Both the position numbers and the translations under genes were made by a program. 9,738 nt of DNA, taken from contig PBVO01000087.1 in assembly GCA_002729015.1 (NCBI GenBank), forward strand, positions 1-9,738, written 5' to 3'. Shown here one piece after another: positions 6,719-9,738 of the stretch. Every line of letters begins with the position of its first letter. Positions within the stretch are counted from its first letter, which is position 1. The DNA comes from Candidatus Poribacteria bacterium (GTDB taxonomy: Bacteria; Poribacteria; WGA-4E; UBA9662). Under the pieces are notes generated by a model. The model made no database searches. It was not told where the DNA came from and saw nothing but the letters and a program-made list of their open reading frames with translations.

Positions 6719-7561
6719 TTAAGCCAAATTCACGATACAGACTGCGTCATTTTTATATTTAAAAGCTACTTTTTTAAGAATTTCGGTTGTCAAAAATTGG
6801 TTCCATCCAATACTGATTTGTACTTTTTCAAAGACAGTATCGCGGACCAATACATGTGGATTATCTGGCCACCGAGATTCAGCTAAAGTTAGCAGTTGAT
6901 GTAGATTTTTTTTAGCTAACAGCCATTGTCGCTGATATTTTTTCTGTTTTGACTTGATCTGTGGTAGCTGAAGATAACTTTGATAAGACTGAGAAGTGGA
7001 ATCATTGATGTCTGTTTCTTCCAGAAACCTAATGTTCTTAGCCAGAAGTTGTAATTCCTTGTCTATTTCTTCAATCCGAGATTGAATTTCACCGTATTTG
7101 ATTCGAATTTTGGGATGTATACCAACAGATAGATATGTCGGAACCCCTGCTGACGAGCCAAGTTTCTGAATAACAATTTTTTCAGTTGCAGACGCGGAGC
7201 CACCAATCATAACACCATCTGATAAGAGAATATTTCGTCCAGCATGTAACGTAGCCCGCATAACACTATTTTGGATGATTATATCCCCACGGCTATGGAC
7301 AACGCTATTTTCTATAAAACCAGACTTGACTGACCCGTTGACCTTAACCTCACTTCGATCGGTAACTCCTTGGCCTACGACAAGATGTCGATTAGTTTCT
7401 ATTTTGGCTCTCTGAATGATACCCGATACTCTCAAATCGCCACCAACTTGAATTTCGGTTTTTTCGAGAACGTCCCCTTGAATGAATAAATTACCTTCAA
7501 TTTTAAATGGACTATCCTGCTGATTAAAATCTCTTTCTATACGAGTCGTTTCTCGACGCAC
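6719..7561 (-). CDS. fapA: FapA-like (DUF342) polymer-forming protein, lacking the N-terminal domain
   Basis: 280 residues. Residues about 20-150 are a beta-helix of short repeats with the DUF342 signature: GDVLEKTEIQVGGDLRVSG, later GFIENSVVHSRGDI, then AGRNILL. The characteristic exit LGSSAGVPTYLSVGIHPKIR follows (134-153). Residues 154-228 are a long charged coiled coil with an EETDINDSTS break, and 236-280 the closing beta-strand segment (LVRDTVFEKVQISIGW...VAFKYKN). FapA proteins are usually about 450-600 residues; this one lacks the roughly 180-residue N-terminal domain. The family is linked to flagellar assembly and contains bactofilin-like beta-helices. The listed start is GTG at 7559-7561, with AAAAGG directly against it, too close to be an ordinary ribosome site. 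The frame stays open upstream into the fliA end with no ATG, so the true start is uncertain, but a full N-terminal domain cannot fit. Confidence 0.8.
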   Translation of the reverse strand: MRRETTRIERDFNQQDSPFKIEGNLFIQGDVLEKTEIQVGGDLRVSGIIQRAKIETNRHLVVGQGVTDRSEVKVNGSVKSGFIENSVVHSRGDIIIQNSVMRATLHAGRNILLSDGVMIGGSASATEKIVIQKLGSSAGVPTYLSVGIHPKIRIKYGEIQSRIEEIDKELQLLAKNIRFLEETDINDSTSQSYQSYLQLPQIKSKQKKYQRQWLLAKKNLHQLLTLAESRWPDNPHVLVRDTVFEKVQISIGWNQFLTTEILKKVAFKYKNDAVCIVNLA

Positions 7562-7596
7562 CTTTTCAAGACCAATAAGATAAGTAATGGGTTGTT

Positions 7597-8346
7597 TTAA
7601 TCTGGTGGCTTTAGTGCATTCCGTAAACGTACAATAGCACTAGAATGAAGTTGAGAAACCCGACCAACAGTAATGCCTAGAACCAAGCTAATCTCCTGCA
7701 TAGTTGCTTCTTCATTATAGTACAAACTCACAACTAATTTTTCTTTTTCCGGTAGTTGATCAATGGATTCTGCTAAAATCTCTTTGTTTTCCTGTAACTC
7801 AATTTGTTCTTGCACATCGACAGCGTAGGGATCTGCTAACCAGTCGTTTACTATTTCTTCATTTTCTTCGTCTGTCATTAAATCTTCAATTGTTAATATT
7901 GAAGTGCAGCCGACTTCGGCTAGTGTCTCTTGTAATTGCTGTTGTGAGATACCAAGTTCTTCTGCAACCTCAAATTCTTCGGCTGCACGTCCAGTCCTCT
8001 GCCTGACAGCTTGATATGCTTTTTCTAATTGACTTGCCTTGTCTCGAATTGATCGCGGCACCCAATCTAACGCCCGTATCTCATCCAGAATTGCTCCACG
8101 TATCCGGTGCCAAGCATAAGTTTTGAAAATGGCCCCTTTTCCAGGTTGAAACTTTTCAATAGCGTCCAATAAACCCATTAGGCCGACACTAACTAGATCT
8201 TCAAAGCCATAAGAAGACGATGCATAAATTTCTAAGCGTCGAGCAATTGTATTAACAATTGGTACGAAATCGGTAATCAGTTTTTCACGTGCTTCTTCAT
8301 TTCCACCAAATTTATATTCATTCCAGAGCTGGTCTAACTGATCCAT
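7597..8346 (-). CDS. fliA: RNA polymerase sigma factor FliA (sigma-28, SigD/WhiG family)
   Basis: 249 residues, normal length for the family. It directs RNA polymerase to late flagellar, motor and chemotaxis promoters. Region 2 runs about 18-95 and begins with LWNEYK (7-12); it carries DLVSVGLMGLLDAIEKF (50-66) and KTYAWHRIRGAILDE (75-89). The highly conserved RALDWVPRSIR (91-101) distinguishes the FliA/WhiG/SigB group. Region 3 is about 105-160 and region 4 about 190-245, with the DNA-reading helix-turn-helix ATMQEISLVLGITVGRVSQLH (214-234) for the -35 element. ATG at 8344-8346 is preceded by AGG five bases upstream (AGGTCAAG), a modest ribosome site. It is the third gene of the flagellar operon. 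No flgM anti-sigma gene is visible in the window. Confidence 0.93.
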   Translation of the reverse strand: MDQLDQLWNEYKFGGNEEAREKLITDFVPIVNTIARRLEIYASSSYGFEDLVSVGLMGLLDAIEKFQPGKGAIFKTYAWHRIRGAILDEIRALDWVPRSIRDKASQLEKAYQAVRQRTGRAAEEFEVAEELGISQQQLQETLAEVGCTSILTIEDLMTDEENEEIVNDWLADPYAVDVQEQIELQENKEILAESIDQLPEKEKLVVSLYYNEEATMQEISLVLGITVGRVSQLHSSAIVRLRNALKPPD

Positions 8347-8389
8347 CTTGACCTATTCCTAGACAAAAGTTTCTTCATGGATCTGCGGG

Positions 8390-8677
8390 TTAATTTTCAA
8401 TCCGATTTCGGTCAACATTGTTTTGCAAATTACCGCTTGGTGTATTATCGAGCCAATCATCTTTATAGATAAATGAGAGTTCAGGCCGCATCGACTGCTC
8501 GATTAGCCGTCCACCGATATAGCCTAATAGACCGAAGACTAAAAAGCCAATTATTGCCCTGACAAAAATAGTGTCGAAAGTATTTTGAGCCGAATGGCTA
8601 ATGAGAATCGTAGTGCAACTAGCCCAGACACTAAGTGCATGACCTACTTTTTTAGCAATCCAGTTTTTTGGTAGCAT
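8390..8677 (-). CDS. Small two-TM membrane protein between flhG and fliA
   Basis: 95 residues; family not recognised. A weaker hydrophobic stretch spans about 12-28 and a strong one 37-58 (glycine-rich, with FLVFGLLGYIGG). The hydrophilic, Asn/Asp-rich C-terminal tail (about 65-95) suggests two membrane spans or one span plus an amphipathic helix. ATG at 8675-8677 has AGGGG seven bases upstream, a good ribosome site. It sits 31 bp after flhG and 43 bp before fliA, so it is expected to be co-expressed with them. Small hydrophobic proteins in this slot occur in other flagellar operons as I recall them, which favours a motility-related role, but nothing in the sequence proves it. Confidence 0.75.
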   Translation of the reverse strand: MLPKNWIAKKVGHALSVWASCTTILISHSAQNTFDTIFVRAIIGFLVFGLLGYIGGRLIEQSMRPELSFIYKDDWLDNTPSGNLQNNVDRNRIEN

Positions 8678-8708
8678 TTAATTACCCCTGTTTTCGCTAA
8701 CCGGAAAG

Positions 8709-9692
8709 TTAGTCGGAATTATTGGTCAGTACCTGAGAAAAAAAATCCTGGGTATCCCGCTCGATTTTCCCTCTCGAGATCCGACGGAGATGGTAGAGCA
8801 ATTTCTTTGCCAAATTCTGAAAGCATTTTGCACCTCGAGTGTTGGGGTGTTCTAAGACAAAGGGTTTTTGACTGCCTAGAAAAAGTGCATTTCTTATTTT
8901 AGCTTCGTATGGGATATAACCCATATAGTTAATACCGCGAATACTGAGTTGGTAACGTTGACTAACTGTTTGCAACGTTTCATATACTTCTTGACCTTGC
9001 GCCATACTTCTAACTTTATTTACGACCAAGTAGATCGTCTGATTCAATTTCCGGCGGGAAATCGTTTTGATTAAAGCATATGCGTCCGTATAAGCCATTG
9101 GGTCTGGTTCTGTAACAGCTAAAATCAAGTCAGCTGACAGAACAAAACTCAACACGTTATCCCCTATACCTGCTGGTGTGTCAATAATCAGGTAATCGAT
9201 TAACTCTTCTAGTCGACCTAGCTCTTGAATTAAAATTTGTCTCATACCAGCCGGTAAATCTGCTAATGCTTGAATTCCAGAGCTGCCAGGAATAATAGAA
9301 ATGCCTAATGGACCTGGGAGTATGATGTCGTCAATCCGTTTCTCGCCGGTTAAGACATGCCTCAAATTGTATTTAGGAGTCAAGCGAAATAGTACGTCAA
9401 TGTTGGCTAGGCCAAGATCGGCATCCAAGATACCAACACGGAAACCTAGCTGAGCCATAGATACAGCTAAATTAGCCGACATATTTGTCTTTCCTACACC
9501 ACCTTTGCCTCCAGTAATAGCGATAGTTTTTAATCCGTTCAGTGAACTTTCAAGTGGTTGACTCTTATTCGTATCCAACTGCGCTTTTCGAGATGTTGAC
9601 ATCGAACGAGCCGACTGCTGTGATTGTACGACAGCAGATTTTTTTTTGGCTTGAATTAGTTGACGAAGTTGTGTGGCCTGATCATTTTTCAA
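8709..9692 (-). CDS. flhG: FlhG (YlxH/FleN), MinD-like ATPase controlling flagellar number and position
   Basis: 327 residues. The N-terminal helix carries DQATQLR (4-10), the DQAxxLR motif by which FlhG stimulates the FlhF GTPase, followed by a basic Ser/Gln-rich linker (16-50). The deviant Walker A box GGKGGVGKT is at 61-69, the second conserved motif DADLGLANID at 90-99, and DTPAGIGDNV at 171-180. VTEPDPMAYTDAYALIK (193-209) and VVNKVRSM (223-230) are typical of the family. The C-terminal basic helices (295-310) fit the membrane-binding region. Start choice: TTG at 9690-9692, preceded by a perfect AAGGAGG six bases upstream; an ATG at 9706-9708 is in another frame and closes after eight codons. 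The protein is cytoplasmic and membrane-associated when ATP-bound. Its presence predicts FlhF nearby, probably just beyond the right edge. Confidence 0.93.
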   Translation of the reverse strand: MKNDQATQLRQLIQAKKKSAVVQSQQSARSMSTSRKAQLDTNKSQPLESSLNGLKTIAITGGKGGVGKTNMSANLAVSMAQLGFRVGILDADLGLANIDVLFRLTPKYNLRHVLTGEKRIDDIILPGPLGISIIPGSSGIQALADLPAGMRQILIQELGRLEELIDYLIIDTPAGIGDNVLSFVLSADLILAVTEPDPMAYTDAYALIKTISRRKLNQTIYLVVNKVRSMAQGQEVYETLQTVSQRYQLSIRGINYMGYIPYEAKIRNALFLGSQKPFVLEHPNTRGAKCFQNLAKKLLYHLRRISRGKIERDTQDFFSQVLTNNSD

Positions 9693-9698
9693 TTTCTG

Positions 9699-9705
9699 CC
9701 TCCTT
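9699..9705 (-). promoter_or_regulatory. Strong ribosome binding site deciding the TTG start of flhG
   Basis: AAGGAGG on the minus strand is an exact Shine-Dalgarno match, spaced six bases from the TTG at 9690-9692. It selects this non-ATG start and places the DQAxxLR helix right at the N-terminus, where FlhG proteins carry it. Confidence 0.8.
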
Positions 9706-9738
9706 CATCTTACCTAAGCTTTACTTTTACTCTTTTTT

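Larger units (their letters stand above)
5536..9692 (-). other. Flagellar regulatory operon flhG - 2TM - fliA - fapA-like - swrB-like
   Basis: Five minus-strand genes follow one another with gaps of 31, 43, 35 and 10 bp and no visible terminator between them. FlhG (flagellar number and placement), FliA (late-gene sigma factor), a DUF342 polymer-forming protein and a SwrB-like membrane protein form a set that recurs in bacterial flagellar loci. The operon seems to begin upstream of the right edge; flhF would be the usual neighbour. No FliA-type promoter was found inside it. Confidence 0.7.

Noticed and set aside
8444..8470. Sigma-28-like sequence (TAAA...CGATAA, minus strand) upstream of fliA
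   Set aside because: The spacing between TAAA and CGATAA is 11 bp instead of about 17, so it does not fit a FliA promoter.
9682..9708. Eight-codon ATG leader frame overlapping the flhG start
   Set aside because: It contains the flhG Shine-Dalgarno and has no ribosome site of its own; most likely chance.
9706..9738. 3' end of an upstream gene (flhF expected) at the right edge
   Set aside because: All three minus-strand frames meet a stop within the first 29 bases, so at most eight codons would be visible; the product cannot be supported from the sequence.

Overview
The window holds eight protein-coding genes and no recognisable RNA gene, insertion sequence or CRISPR array. By eye the DNA is AT-leaning (roughly 40% GC). 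It reads as chromosome from an uncultured, flagellated, Gram-negative-type bacterium. The best taxonomic hint is the C-terminus of the first gene: a SYPNPFNPE...WIPFELAEPAE...AAYWNG...ASGVYFYVLRA...KMVILK module that I associate with Candidatus Poribacteria and neighbouring candidate phyla. A seven-bladed WD40 propeller fused to a SUMF1-like domain is also common in such lineages. The assignment is an inference from family memory, not a computed placement.

Left part (1-5144): two large, probably exported proteins in convergent orientation. The first is a surface or secreted putative zinc metallopeptidase (HELFH) whose 5' end lies outside the window. The second, on the minus strand, has a signal peptide, WD40 propeller, two Ig-like domains and a degenerate formylglycine-generating-enzyme-like domain. 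Their stop codons abut with no spacer.

Middle (5145-5535): a 200-bp divergent intergenic region is followed by a small plus-strand gene encoding a 64-residue, extremely arginine-rich peptide with no acidic residue. It has a good ribosome binding site. Its stop codon overlaps the stop of the next convergent gene inside one CTAG palindrome.

Right part (5536-9692, all minus strand, tightly spaced): a flagellar regulatory operon. In transcription order it is flhG (MinD-like ATPase with a DQAxxLR helix), a small two-TM membrane protein, fliA (sigma-28), an N-terminally short FapA/DUF342 polymerising protein, and a 390-residue two-TM protein. The last has an extracytoplasmic domain and a C-terminal HTH-like tail resembling those of DUF6115/DUF2802/SwrB-type flagellar proteins. 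The order flhG...sigma-28...SwrB-like recalls the end of the Bacillus fla/che operon. The operon probably starts upstream of the window, with flhF the expected neighbour.

The most unusual items are the 390-residue SwrB-like protein with a periplasmic domain, the acid-free arginine-rich peptide, the roughly 190-residue insertion in the metallopeptidase domain, and the cysteine-less FGE-like domain fused to a propeller.
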